Shown here: positions 1 through 10,722 of the stretch, piece by piece
How the letters are laid out: every line of letters starts with the position of its first letter
How positions within the stretch are numbered: the first letter of the stretch is position 1
Source: Isoperla grammatica
Lineage: Eukaryota; Arthropoda; Insecta; Plecoptera; Perlodidae
NCBI GenBank assembly: GCA_945910005.1
Contig: OX246746.1
Span: 42,762,623-42,826,622 of the forward strand
DNA: 64,000 bases
Reading direction: 5' to 3'
Position numbers and translations under genes: made by a program
The notes under the pieces: generated by a model
Seen by the model: only the letters and a program-made list of their open reading frames with translations
Told to the model about the DNA's origin: nothing
The model's database searches: none

Positions 1-356
1 ACGAAAAAACTTTGGATGAAATAAAATAAAGCCCGCAAACGCTAAAAACGTAGCTATTTTTGTGGGCTCGTAAACAGGGGGTTGGTTGCGTGGGCATAAT
101 ATCGCGATATTCCCGGCAAGGAGCCTAAGGAAGCTGCATGTGAGATTCGAATAATAAGACTGGCAGCGATCATGGGCTTACATCAAACGGTTGTATGGGT
201 GGAAGCTCTTCATAGTTACTATAATATAGCTACTGTATACTGTATAGGATCCACATGTTAGAGGCCTGCCCGTCATTACTGTTAATTATGTGTTTTGAGA
301 TTCATTTACGGCCCAGTGGACGAAAAGAGAAGAAGTAAAAGGGCTATATCCAAAAC

Positions 357-443
357 GACTTCCTTTAAATTACATTTCTTTGAAATAAATACATTGAAAA
401 TAGTTCTTTAAAAAAAGTGTGTGCATATAATTTAAAGGAAGTC
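357..443. repeat. 16-bp perfect inverted repeat with a 55-base spacer
   Basis: GACTTCCTTTAAATTA at 357-372 is exactly the reverse complement of TAATTTAAAGGAAGTC at 428-443. A-rich and T-rich flanks extend the match imperfectly outward. It could be a very small fold-back element or a chance hairpin. No target-site duplication was recognised. Confidence 0.6.
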
Positions 444-853
444 TTTTTTCTTATTGATTCGAACTAATATTTAAAAAATAACACGATTAAGTGTCTTTAT
501 GTGTATAACAATATGCATACATTGTCCAGTTGTTGTTTGAGCTTGTAGAGAAATAGATAACAGTACTTTTTACTATAAAGATAATTTTCTATTCGTTCAT
601 AATTAAGTTTGCAATCTTGGCCAGGAACCTTTCAAGGCATCATCAATCCGTCCTGGCATGGACAATATAAAGTCTACACGCATTCAACGCACATGTTCTC
701 TGCTCTGATATCTACTTGGCAAGCCCTAAACAAGTCAATTAAGCGCGACCAAATCTCTCTACAAATGAGTTTTATTTCTCAGTTCACAGTTACGGCCCAG
801 ACGGGTTTCAGAAATAGAAGAAATCTGATAAGTTAATTAAGTTTATAAACACA

Positions 854-964
854 TCACAACTTCCAACCATTCCATCGGACATTATGAAATATGCATGTAA
901 ATGAATCGTGCGTGGGGATACAGAACATATACATGAGAAGGCAAATGAACTGGTTCTCCGCCAT
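854..964 (-). CDS. Weak candidate short ORF or first exon starting in a YY1-like motif
   Basis: On the minus strand an ATG at 964 lies in CAAGATGGCGGA, which matches both a strong translation-start context and the YY1 motif that often overlaps start codons in animal promoters. The frame begins MAENQFICLL and runs 36 codons to TGA at 854. There is no domain and no good splice donor that I can see inside it. It may be a chance frame after a real YY1-like site, or the relic of a first exon. I would not call it a gene without transcript evidence. Confidence 0.12.
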   Translation of the reverse strand: MAENQFICLLMYMFCIPTHDSFTCIFHNVRWNGWKL

Positions 965-968
965 CTTG
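957..968 (-). promoter_or_regulatory. YY1/PHO-like motif
   Basis: The plus-strand 12-mer TCCGCCATCTTG is the reverse complement of CAAGATGGCGGA, close to the YY1 consensus. The identical 12-mer occurs again at 56791-56802. The motif match is seen directly; binding is not shown. Confidence 0.3.
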
Positions 969-2320
969 GAAAGAACTGTGTAAACCTCCTTGATAGATCT
1001 CTCAAAAACCACCATTGACCTTGACGTCTCATTCTTTGATGCCCGTTGGAAGCACAGATATTAAACTAAAACTCCTACTAAGCGATCCTATGAATTAAAC
1101 AATTTATATACATTATTATGTAATTGTAAATACCGGTAGGCCTATATATGATTATTTCCATAATTTTGTTATATTATTGATACTAGAAATTGTCATACAT
1201 CTAATTAATTAAATAAAATTATCGTTTTTGTCATGTTCAATTATAGGTTGAATTGATAGTTTAACCAAATTATAGCCTTAAGAGCACAAGAGACTGAAGA
1301 TTATCGAATAATAGCTGAAACATAAAAGTACTCCGAATACAGTACAGGCCAGTAAAGTAGCTAACATGATGATAGGTAAGTCCCGATCCTTTTCAAGTGA
1401 ATGCAACTCTATTGTCTTATTTAGTTCATTCATTGTAAATCCAATATTGATACACACGCTGCGATTGTTTCATTCCAGTTGAAAGTCTACTGTAAGACTG
1501 AGCCTTATGGTACAGTTGCAACCCCTTACATGCTAATGCTGCCTGGGTAGGCAATAAAGGCTTCAGTAACGACGCAATGACAATTCGCTTTTCCACTGCG
1601 GAAAATCTTGGAAAGCTGCCCGGTGATTTTCATGGGGGGGTTCAGTCCATATCTTAAATCGCAACTCATCCCAATGCAAGTAATATGATTGAAAACCTAA
1701 CGATAAAATATATTCAGTTTTATTCGCCTGAAAGTACGGGGTTGTATTATACTGAAGTACTCTCTCGATTAAACCTACCCTTGCTTCACAGTTTCTACCG
1801 CGCACTCGAAAAGAAAAATTCTTGAAATTCTATTTCAATGTAAATTCTGACCCCAATCTCAGTCACACAAAAACTTTGGAGGAGCGAAACGTTCATCTCG
1901 AAGGAAGCGCTTGATTTGTATCAGGGTCATGAAACCAAAGCATGGTAGACATATCTACCAATAATGTTTATACATACTCTGATTATAACTTCCAGTCCTA
2001 GCAACAACTTGGCATTCTCATAATCTCGCCATAAGGACTTATCAATACTGTGCTATGTTATGTTTCGTATGAGCTACAACTGGGGGTTTGCATTTTAGAG
2101 CTAATGAGGGCGAAAAAAAGTATGAAGACCTCATGTATCAGTTCACAAAACCAGCATCTTTCATTCTTCCAATTAACAAACCGCTTCAAACGGGAAAGAA
2201 GAAATGGTGGCTTTCACCTTGCGCTGTTCTAGTATAAAGTCTAGTCTTGGCGCTTGACTTTTTGCCGACGATCATATAAGAGAAAATCTCTCTCATCGTA
2301 GATCTGCTGCAGTTCCCAAG

Positions 2321-4935
2321 CCATTCAGTCAGAGTCAGTCTGTAATCCGTGTTCTGTGTATTGAACATACTTCGTGTGTCGCATGTCGGTGCCATTCAGT
2401 CAGAGTCAGTCTGTAATCCGTGTTCTGTGTATTGAACATACTTCGTGTGTCGCATGTCGGTGCCATTCAGTCAGAGTTGGTCTGTAATCCGTGTTCTGTG
2501 TATTGAACATACTTCGTGTGTCGCATGTCGGTGCCATTCAGTCAGAGTTGGTCTGTAATCCGTGTTCTGTGTATTGAACATACTTCGTGTGTCGCATGTC
2601 GGTGCCATTCAGTCAGAGTCAGTCTGTAATCCATGTTCTGTGTATTGAACATACTTCGTGTGTCGCATGTCGGTGCCATTCAGTCAGAGTTGGTCTGTAA
2701 TCCGTGTTCTGTGTATTGAACATACTTCGTGTGTCGCATGTCGGTGCCATTCAGTCAGAGTCAGTCTGTAATCCGTGTTCTGTGTATTGAACATACTTCG
2801 TGTGTCGCATGTCGGTGCCATTCAGTCAGAGTTGGTCTGTAATCCGTGTTCTGTGTATTGAACATACTTCGTGTGTCGCATGTCGGTGCCATTCAGTCAG
2901 AGTTGGTCTGTAATCCGTGTTCTGTGTATTGAACATACTTCGTGTGTCGCATGTCGGTGCCATTCAGTCAGAGTCAGTCTGTAATCCATGTTCTGTGTAT
3001 TGAACATACTTCGTGTGTCGCATGTCGGTGCCATTCAGTCAGAGTTGGTCTGTAATCCGTGTTCTGTGTATTGAACATACTTCGTGTGTCGCATGTCGGT
3101 GCCATTCAGTCAGAGTCAGTCTGTAATCCGTGTTCTGTGTATTGAACATACTTCGTGTGTCGCATGTCGGTGCCATTCAGTCAGAGTTGGTCTGTAATCC
3201 GTGTTCTGTGTATTGAACATACTTCGTGTGTCGCATGTCGGTGCCATTCAGTCAGAGTTGGTCTGTAATCCGTGTTCTGTGTATTGAACATACTTCGTGT
3301 GTCGCATGTCGGTGCCATTCAGTCAGAGTCAGTCTGTAATCCATGTTCTGTGTATTGAACATACTTCGTGTGTCGCATGTCGGTGCCATTCAGTCAGAGT
3401 TGGTCTGTAATCCGTGTTCTGTGTATTGAACATACTTCGTGTGTCGCATGTCGGTGCCATTCAGTCAGAGTCAGTCTGTAATCCGTGTTCTGTGTATTGA
3501 ACATACTTCGTGTGTCGCATGTCGGTGCCATTCAGTCAGAGTTGGTCTGTAATCCGTGTTCTGTGTATTGAACATACTTCGTGTGTCGCATGTCGGTGCC
3601 ATTCAGTCAGAGTCAGTCTGTAATCCGTGTTCTGTGTATTGAACATACTTCGTGTGTCGCATGTCGGTGCCATTCAGTCAGAGTTGGTCTGTAATCCGTG
3701 TTCTGTGTATTGAACATACTTCGTGTGTCGCATGTCGGTGCCATTCAGTCAGAGTTGGTCTGTAATCCGTGTTCTGTGTATTGAACATACTTCGTGTGTC
3801 GCATGTCGGTGCCATTCAGTCAGAGTCAGTCTGTAATCCGTGTTCTGTGTATTGAACATACTTCGTGTGTCGCATGTCGGTGCCATTCAGTCAGAGTTGG
3901 TCTGTAATCCATGTTCTGTGTATTGAACATACTTCGTGTGTCGCATGTCGGTGCCATTCAGTCAGAGTTGGTCTGTAATCCGTGTTCTGTGTATTGAACA
4001 TACTTCGTGTGTCGCATGTCGGTGCCATTCAGTCAGAGTCAGTCTGTAATCCGTGTTCTGTGTATTGAACATACTTCGTGTGTCGCATGTCGGTGCCATT
4101 CAGTCAGAGTCAGTCTGTAATCCGTGTTCTGTGTATTGAACATACTTCGTGTGTCGCATGTCGGTGCCATTCAGTCAGAGTCAGTCTGTAATCCATGTTC
4201 TGTGTATTGAACATACTTCGTGTGTCGCATGTCGGTGCCATTCAGTCAGAGTTGGTCTGTAATCCATGTTCTGTGTATTGAACATACTTCGTGTGTCGCA
4301 TGTCGGTGCTATTCAGTCAGAGTCAGTCTGTAATCCGTGTTCTGTGTATTGAACATACTTCGTGTGTCGCATGTCGGTGCCATTCAGTCAGAGTTGGTCT
4401 GTAATCCGTGTTCTGTGTATTGAACATACTTCGTGTGTCGCATGTCGGTGCCATTCAGTCAGAGTTGGTCTGTAATCCGTGTTCTGTGTATTGAACATAC
4501 TTCGTGTGTCGCATGTCGGTGCCATTCAGTCAGAGTCAGTCTGTAATCCGTGTTCTGTGTATTGAACATACTTCGTGTGTCGCATGTCGGTGCCATTCAG
4601 TCAGAGTTGGTCTGTAATCCATGTTCTGTGTATTGAACATACTTCGTGTGTCGCATGTCGGTGCCATTCAGTCAGAGTTGGTCTGTAATCCGTGTTCTGT
4701 GTATTGAACATACTTCGTGTGTCGCATGTCGGTGCCATTCAGTCAGAGTTGGTCTGTAATCCGTGTTCTGTGTATTGAACATACTTCGTGTGTCGCATGT
4801 CGGTGCCATTCAGTCAGAGTTGGTCTGTAATCCGTGTTCTGTGTATTGAACATACTTCGTGTGTCGCATGTCGGTGCCATTCAGTCAGAGTCAGTCTGTA
4901 ATCCGTGTTCTGTGTATTGAACATTACTTCGTGTG
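2321..4935. repeat. 71-bp tandem array, about 37 copies, with higher-order structure
   Basis: The unit starts CCATTCAGTCAGAG and includes TTGAACATACTTCGTGTGTC; the spacing is exactly 71 bp from 2321 to the last unit at 4877. Units differ mainly at two sites: GTCAG versus GTTGG about 14 bases in, and CCGTG versus CCATG about 27 bases in. The order of these variants repeats in blocks (see findings). The array ends abruptly with an extra T in the last copy (ACATTACTTC). Copies are otherwise almost identical, so homogenisation is recent. No coding role is likely. Confidence 0.97.
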
Positions 4936-6540
4936 AACTAATATTATACCTGCGCGTGTGGTAAAGTGTATCGAAGCACAACTGGCAACTTTACCGGGGC
5001 TTGTTTCAAAATCCAAAATCCAAAATCGGATATCTAAAATCAAAAATCCCCACCCCACAGACACTCAAAAACAACATGGGCTGTAGGAACTCGAAGTTTT
5101 GCGAGGAGGTGTAGATAAAACACGTTATCTTCGCTATGTCTAGGAGTGTACGTCTACGTGCCTACCCGCATTAACATAACCCAATATCGTGTAGGCAAGC
5201 TAACTACACCATTCTAAGCCTATAATTTCCTTTCGCCAATGTCTTGAAACTTATACAAACCGTCTATAAAGTGAAGTAATAAATATACAATCTCTGTACT
5301 ATTAACTGGTAAGAGGTGGCATTACTCTAATCTAGCTAAGCCCGCTTTGCATATACGACATACTTTGGGCACGTGGCGATAACATCAAATCGCGTCTATG
5401 CCTCGAGGCAAACTTTGTGTCATATCTTTTTATAAGTCTGTATCATATGTTTACAGTTTCAATGCAACGCGGAGAGGATATCTAAATCTCCAAACACTCA
5501 TAAAAATTGAATGAATTTCGCTCCGCATTCAGTTTCGCTATGGGAAGCATGCCAACCGAAAATACATAGCTGTACACTTCTAGACTGAAATGTATTGATT
5601 TTAATCATAGTTGTCCACACTTTCAAGAATGTCTGTGAAGAATCAGTGCCCTTGCTGTGATAGTAACTTGTCAATACTTCCGTGATTCAAATTCAAATTC
5701 AATTTACTAATTTATCAGCAACAAGGCATTGCCTTCCAAGTGATACACAAGTTATCACATAGGTATATTTATGTATTGATTCATTTATTTATTTTACGGA
5801 CAAGTGCCACGTTTATATTATATATTATGTATAAAATATTATTTATACTTTAAACGTTGTACTTACCGTAAAATAATTGAATACCTAAAAATGGACCCTC
5901 GTATATAACTTATATATATATATTCTTAATTCAGTCCAATGTCGTCAGTTACCACATCAGACTAGCGGATTCAATGTGTCATTTCTTAATTTCATTTATC
6001 ACTGCACCACCGGAATGTGGATTGGCGTCATTGCCAAAACATGAGGAGCAAAGCTTAAATATCATCATCACATATTTAATCTCGAAACAGCTGCTATATG
6101 TTATGAATGTGCTGTTGAGATATAGGCCTATTGGTTTTACACAAACATTATTTTGAAACCACATCGTGCAGAAAGACTGAACAATGTTCTAGTTCAAGTG
6201 AAAACCTTGATTTGCATCCGAGTAAGAAAGTACAGACGGTTGTGCAGTGTTCACCCTACAGCCTACACAGGCGCTCTCGGGCGGATCATCGGTGAATAGG
6301 GTTGCGGAGCACTTGGAAAATACTCACTGGGGAAATCTGGGGCAGAAGTGGGGGGCCTCAAACGTGATATAAATTACATTCATTTCTAAAATCCGTGAAT
6401 AATCAAAATATAAACTTTTTCTATTAAACGGAAAAGTAAGAATAAATATGTGATTGGTAGTCTAATATAATTACATCCTGCACAGCTTATCAGCGAATGC
6501 GCAGCACATATCTTATTTCTTACCCTCTCACTCTCCGCTG
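4936..6540. other. Gene-free AT-rich stretch
   Basis: No recognisable coding sequence. It contains a short run of imperfect AAAATCC repeats near 5007-5048, a direct repeat of ATTCAA near 5688-5702, and TAGGCCTA at 6123. The open frames of about 60 codons on both strands at 5974-6164 are mirror frames with no domain. Confidence 0.6.
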
Positions 6541-6613
6541 CAGATAACGTGCTCAAAGGTAACACACCAGATTCTAATTCGGAAGGCTGCGAGTTCGATT
6601 TCCGCCGCCGGGA
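6541..6613 (+). repeat. tRNA-like remnant, probably a SINE head
   Basis: The segment ends with a B-box-like GAGTTCGATTTCC followed by CGCCGCCGGG, and its upstream part looks like an eroded D and anticodon arm. It cannot be folded into a clean cloverleaf, so it is read as a decayed tRNA-derived SINE or tRNA pseudogene rather than a working tRNA. Confidence 0.35.
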
Positions 6614-7290
6614 ATTATGTTAAAGGTTTTGTCTCCAAAATTAATGTCTTAAAAAATTCGAAGGCCCCCAGTCCTTCGAGAGGGCACACCCAGTACAGGC
6701 ATTGGTTTCCTACAGCAGACATTTGCGTCGGATAAATTATGCAACTTAGATACGTTTGACTTTGATCTGATGACGTAATACCATTATCGAAAGGTATTTG
6801 GAGTTAGCGTATTCTGGCTTCCTTTGAACCATTGATTGCGGAGAGCCGAAGCGTTGGACTAGTTCCAAACTTGGACCATCTGACTGGGCTCTTCGCGGAT
6901 AACTGCTAAATGTTAAGGTAAATAAAACCCGCAATAAATCAAGGCCTAACAAGGCCAATAAAGCTGACAGCATATTGATGTTGACTCAAGGGAACAGTAT
7001 AACTGATTGTTGAAAAAATAAGTATGAATTCGTCTTGGCACGTCATAAAATATTTATACTCCGGTAATCAATTTAAAAAAATCACGTTTGTCGAAATTAA
7101 ATTAAAAAAAAAGAAAATAATCATAAAAAAAGTGATAATAATATTTATTTATATAAAGTTATTAGCTGATTGGTACATTTCGCCTTAGAGAACACATTTA
7201 CTAAATAATGTATATTTTCCTGTAAATCCGACTGTGATGGGGTATTCGCAGAACAATCTATTAAATCGGAATATAATAATTATTTAATAA
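6614..7290. other. Gene-free AT-rich stretch
   Basis: No gene, RNA or clear repeat recognised. The 75-codon minus-strand frame at 6746-6973 has no domain and ordinary AT-rich composition. Confidence 0.5.
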
Positions 7291-7291
7291 C

Positions 7292-7324
<33 letters not shown>

Positions 7325-7350
7325 TATTATTATTATTATTATTATTTATA
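7291..7350. repeat. AAT/ATT palindromic microsatellite
   Basis: A run of AAT triplets turns directly into a run of ATT triplets near 7321-7324, so the whole block can fold back on itself. TAGGCCTA follows at 7366. Confidence 0.85.
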
Positions 7351-7563
7351 TTATTAATATAATAATAGGCCTAAATAAATGCACAACATTGTGAGAATTA
7401 CGAATTACATTTAATGTAGGAAAAATTGTGTACATTAATTGAAGCTTAAAAGTGTTCATTATAAGTAGGCTACCGTACTGTAGTCTACACTTAGCAATAA
7501 AACATAACTATATAACTAGAACGTTACTTAGAGTCGGGTAACCTTTGTAAAGCGTGCTCGTAT

Positions 7564-7763
7564 NNNNNNNNNNNNNNNNNNNNNNNNNNNNNNNNNNNNN
7601 NNNNNNNNNNNNNNNNNNNNNNNNNNNNNNNNNNNNNNNNNNNNNNNNNNNNNNNNNNNNNNNNNNNNNNNNNNNNNNNNNNNNNNNNNNNNNNNNNNNN
7701 NNNNNNNNNNNNNNNNNNNNNNNNNNNNNNNNNNNNNNNNNNNNNNNNNNNNNNNNNNNNNNN
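7564..7763. other. Assembly gap of 200 N
   Basis: Exactly 200 unresolved bases. The round number suggests a scaffolding placeholder, so the true distance is unknown. The nominal open frame crossing it is meaningless. Confidence 0.99.
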
Positions 7764-8980
7764 TGTTACTTCTATGATAATATATTTATTGTTGTTGAGA
7801 GTATTTGGGCTTTACGTATCATGTGTTTGCAACGATACTTATCGAGATAAAGGACGAGTTATGAAAACAAGTCAGTATTCGAGCGTGGAACACCGGCTTA
7901 TTGACCGCGGCCTCTTGATTATACAAAATAAAGATATTGTATTTTTGTCACAGAAATACCTGAGTCTTTCGTTCTATTCGTTCAATGAAGTATGGACGAA
8001 AACTGGAATATAAATCCTCATTTATTCTTTGTGTGATTATAACTCAAATTTATTTTAAATTCAGAAGATAATAATGTATTTTATAACTCGTCTCCAATAC
8101 AATACATTGTGGCCGAGGAAATAAGAAAATTAATTAATAAATAAAATGGATAATCTCATCTAAAGACGGGTCCCATATGTGAGTTACCGACCATTTTAAA
8201 AGCCGACAAGTTCAACTGAAACAAAAATAGTTAGAGCCTTATAGTTACATTGGAAACTCTGTGATTTACAGATGAAGACCTATAATCTAATTAGGATATA
8301 TAGCATACGCATTTCAATATCGTCCGTACACAGTATAGTTATAATAACACCCAACATTCAATGTGAGATTCAAAAGTGGCCAGATCCTTTCTCGATTTGT
8401 ATTCGTAACTGGCCAAGTCCATGTTTGTTTTAAACCCGTCATGTACACATAGGCCTTCTACAGCAATGACGAAAACGTTTCAATACAAATGACAGTCGGA
8501 CCATACCCACTTATGGTAAATATTTTGCTGCTGATGTGTTGGATGTTTTGATTTATTTTTATTTAAATTATTTTAGACAGTTCTTTCTACTGTATTTTTC
8601 TTTTTTTTGTGTTCTCTTTTATTTTTATTTGTTTTGTTGTGTTGTGTTTTCTTTCTATTTTATTTTTTTCGATGTTTTACTATTGTTTTATACTAAATTG
8701 TTAAGTTTTGTTCATTATCGTTCTTTGTAAATCAGTATTATAGCTGAATAGGATAGGATATAGACATTAAATCAATAATTTATTTATTGAAAATCGGCAG
8801 TTTAGATGACAAAACAGTAAAGGCTTAGTTTGTAGCTAGGTTGAACATCAAGACCTTGGTCCAGAAAAAGGTCAACATCAAAAGCAGCGATGTCTAAAGC
8901 GTTTTATCTTATTGCGGTTAAAAACACAACGGATTTACTTTCGATTCTTCTCCATTCATAAAGTAGGCCTATTATAAAAT
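7764..8980. other. Gene-free stretch with a T-rich block
   Basis: No coding sequence recognised. From about 8546 to 8700 the plus strand is strongly T-rich; the Phe/Tyr/Leu-rich 64-codon frame there is a compositional product. TAGGCCTA occurs at 8964. Confidence 0.5.
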
Positions 8981-9135
8981 TGTCTCTCATCAGCCCTGCG
9001 GTCCACTGTTCATCAGACTGCCTCGGCCGATGTGTTGTCTCTCATCAGCCCTGCGGTCCACTGTTCATCAGACTGCCTCGGCCGATGTGTTGTCTCTCAT
9101 CAGCACTGCGGTCCACTGTTCATCAGACTGCCTCG
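8981..9135. repeat. 55-bp tandem repeat, just under 3 copies
   Basis: Units begin TGTCTCTCATCAG at 8981, 9036 and 9091; the third is cut at 9135. Only one substitution is obvious (CAGCCCTG to CAGCACTG). It lies directly upstream of a GC-rich patch. Confidence 0.95.
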
Positions 9136-9362
9136 TCTCTCCGCGGCTGGCGGGGAAGATGGCGCCGGGTAGAGCTTCTACACTTGCGGCCATTCCAAAC
9201 CTCTCTCGCGCGGCTCAGCCCAGGCCGCAATTTATAGACGGTTGTTACTCTAGCGAAACCGCTACAAGGTTGCTAACCGACAGAAAGCAACACTTCTTTC
9301 AAGTTATGTTCAAGCGGGTTTTTGAGATGAAAATGTTGCGATTATGTCAAGCATATGTTTAA
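9136..9362 (+). other. GC-rich patch with a possible start codon in strong context
   Basis: The first 100 bases are unusually rich in G, C and CpG for this window. An ATG at 9159 sits in GGGGAAGATGGCGCC, a strong start context that also resembles a YY1 site. The frame continues 67 codons to a stop at 9362; its early part (MAPGRASTLAAIPNLSR) is basic and small-residue rich, with no recognised domain. It could be an unmethylated CpG promoter with a first exon, or a GC-rich repeat fragment. Nothing downstream supports a gene. Confidence 0.2.
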
Positions 9363-9695
9363 AAGTTTGACAGCGTAGCTAAAATTTATCAGAAAAAGGC
9401 TCAACAATCTTGAAGTGGTGAGAGTGTGTTGAGTTTTACTGCGAGAGAAATATCGAAATACCACGTGAAAGATATATAGGGCCTACAAATTTTGTGCTCA
9501 AAGCTCTTATACCAGGTTTTGGAGAGGAAATGGTAGCTTATGGTTATGGCTGATAATAAATAAATAAACACGCACATTGCAGGCATCTATACCCAAACAA
9601 GCGTATACACACGCACACACACACACATGTGTGGGCGGAACACAAGAATGCTATGGCGTATATGTGTTTTGTAAAAGACAAATTTCCATTTATCC

Positions 9696-9696
<1 letters not shown>
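9363..9696. other. Gene-free stretch with a short AC run
   Basis: No gene seen. A short CA dinucleotide run lies near 9609-9627. Confidence 0.5.
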
Positions 9697-9769
<73 letters not shown>

Positions 9770-9786
9770 GTTATCTTTATTTATTA

Positions 9787-9837
<51 letters not shown>

Positions 9838-9839
9838 TT
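9697..9839. repeat. ATT microsatellite, first block of the 10-kb cluster
   Basis: Nearly pure TAT/ATT triplets interrupted near 9769-9782. It immediately precedes the first copy of the core repeat that carries CTCGGTCAAAACCGGC. Confidence 0.95.
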
Positions 9840-9950
9840 ATTGTTGCAATACATACAAACTCGGTCAAAACCGGCATAAACATGTTGTACGGACATAAAT
9901 GTCATGTATTTCCATGTGTTTACCTTATTAAAATCTACTTTGAACTAATT
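9840..9950 (+). repeat. ATT-bounded dispersed core, copy 1 (diverged)
   Basis: Shares CTCGGTCAAAACCGGC, then ACATGTT, ACGGAC and CCATGTGT in the same order and spacing as the copy at 10284-10420 and the reversed copy at 62780-62938. It has ATT arrays on its left and, after a SINE-like insert, on its right. The family is unknown to me. Confidence 0.8.
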
Positions 9951-10005
9951 AAATATATCATTGTCCATATTATTTTTCCAAACCAAACTGCGGATGCTAT
10001 GTACG

Positions 10006-10080
10006 GTCGTGGCCGATTTGTACTCATCCCAGCATTCGCTCTTCGTACGGTGGAAAAGCACGAAAACCACCATCAGGATG
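10006..10080 (-). mobile_element. Fragment of the tRNA-derived SINE family
   Basis: Contains TCCCAGCATTCGC followed by a degraded GGAAAA-CACGAAAACCACC segment, matching in order the central module of the full copies at 18.4 and 39.2 kb. It lies between core copy 1 and the next ATT array. Neither end of the SINE is present. Confidence 0.55.
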
Positions 10081-10107
10081 GAGAACTTCTTGAAGTCTTG
10101 ATTCTTC

Positions 10108-10138
10108 TTTATTATTATTCATTATTATTATTATTATA

Positions 10139-10195
<57 letters not shown>

Positions 10196-10207
10196 ATTAT
10201 TATTAAA

Positions 10208-10282
<75 letters not shown>

Positions 10283-10283
10283 T
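10108..10283. repeat. ATT microsatellite, second block
   Basis: Mostly pure ATT/TAT triplets with a few interruptions (near 10136, 10193 and 10205). Separates core copies 1 and 2. Confidence 0.95.
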
Positions 10284-10420
10284 TTTTATTGAATGTATCA
10301 CATCATACAATCTCGGTCAAAACCGGCGTTTACATGTTATACGGACGTAATGTCAAGTATATCCATGTGTCTACCTTATTTAAACTTCACTAATCACATG
10401 TTACTTGTTTAACAGTTTTT
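10284..10420 (+). repeat. ATT-bounded dispersed core, copy 2
   Basis: Begins TATTGAATGTATCACATCAT and runs through CTCGGTCAAAACCGGCG, ACGGACGTAATGTCAAGTAT and TTCACTAATCACATGTTA. It matches the reverse complement of 62805-62938 with only a few differences over about 130 bp, and has an ATT array on each side. Confidence 0.9.
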
Positions 10421-10423
10421 TTT

Positions 10424-10426
10424 TTA

Positions 10427-10504
<78 letters not shown>

Positions 10505-10553
10505 ATTATTATTATTATTATAATTATTATTATTATTACTATTATTATTATTA

Positions 10554-10636
<83 letters not shown>

Positions 10637-10650
10637 ATAATAATAATTAA

Positions 10651-10690
<40 letters not shown>

Positions 10691-10722
10691 TTAACTATTA
10701 CTGTTATTATAATAATAATAAT
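10424..10722. repeat. ATT microsatellite, third block
   Basis: Long ATT/TAT tract with single-base interruptions, ending in a short inverted AAT part near 10710-10722. The poly-Ile and poly-Tyr open frames on both strands are pure triplet-repeat translations. Confidence 0.95.

Larger units (their letters stand above)
1..2320. other. Gene-free AT-rich stretch left of the 71-bp array
   Basis: No open frame longer than about 80 codons and none with a recognisable domain. It holds a 16-bp inverted repeat (357-443), a YY1-like motif overlapping a minus-strand ATG (957-968), and one copy of the palindrome TAGGCCTA at 1137. A possible short hairpin (GCCCGCAAA against TTTGTGGGC, one G-T pair) lies at about 31-67. 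Confidence 0.6.

Noticed and set aside
7554..7850. 98-codon frame
   Set aside because: It runs through 200 unknown bases.
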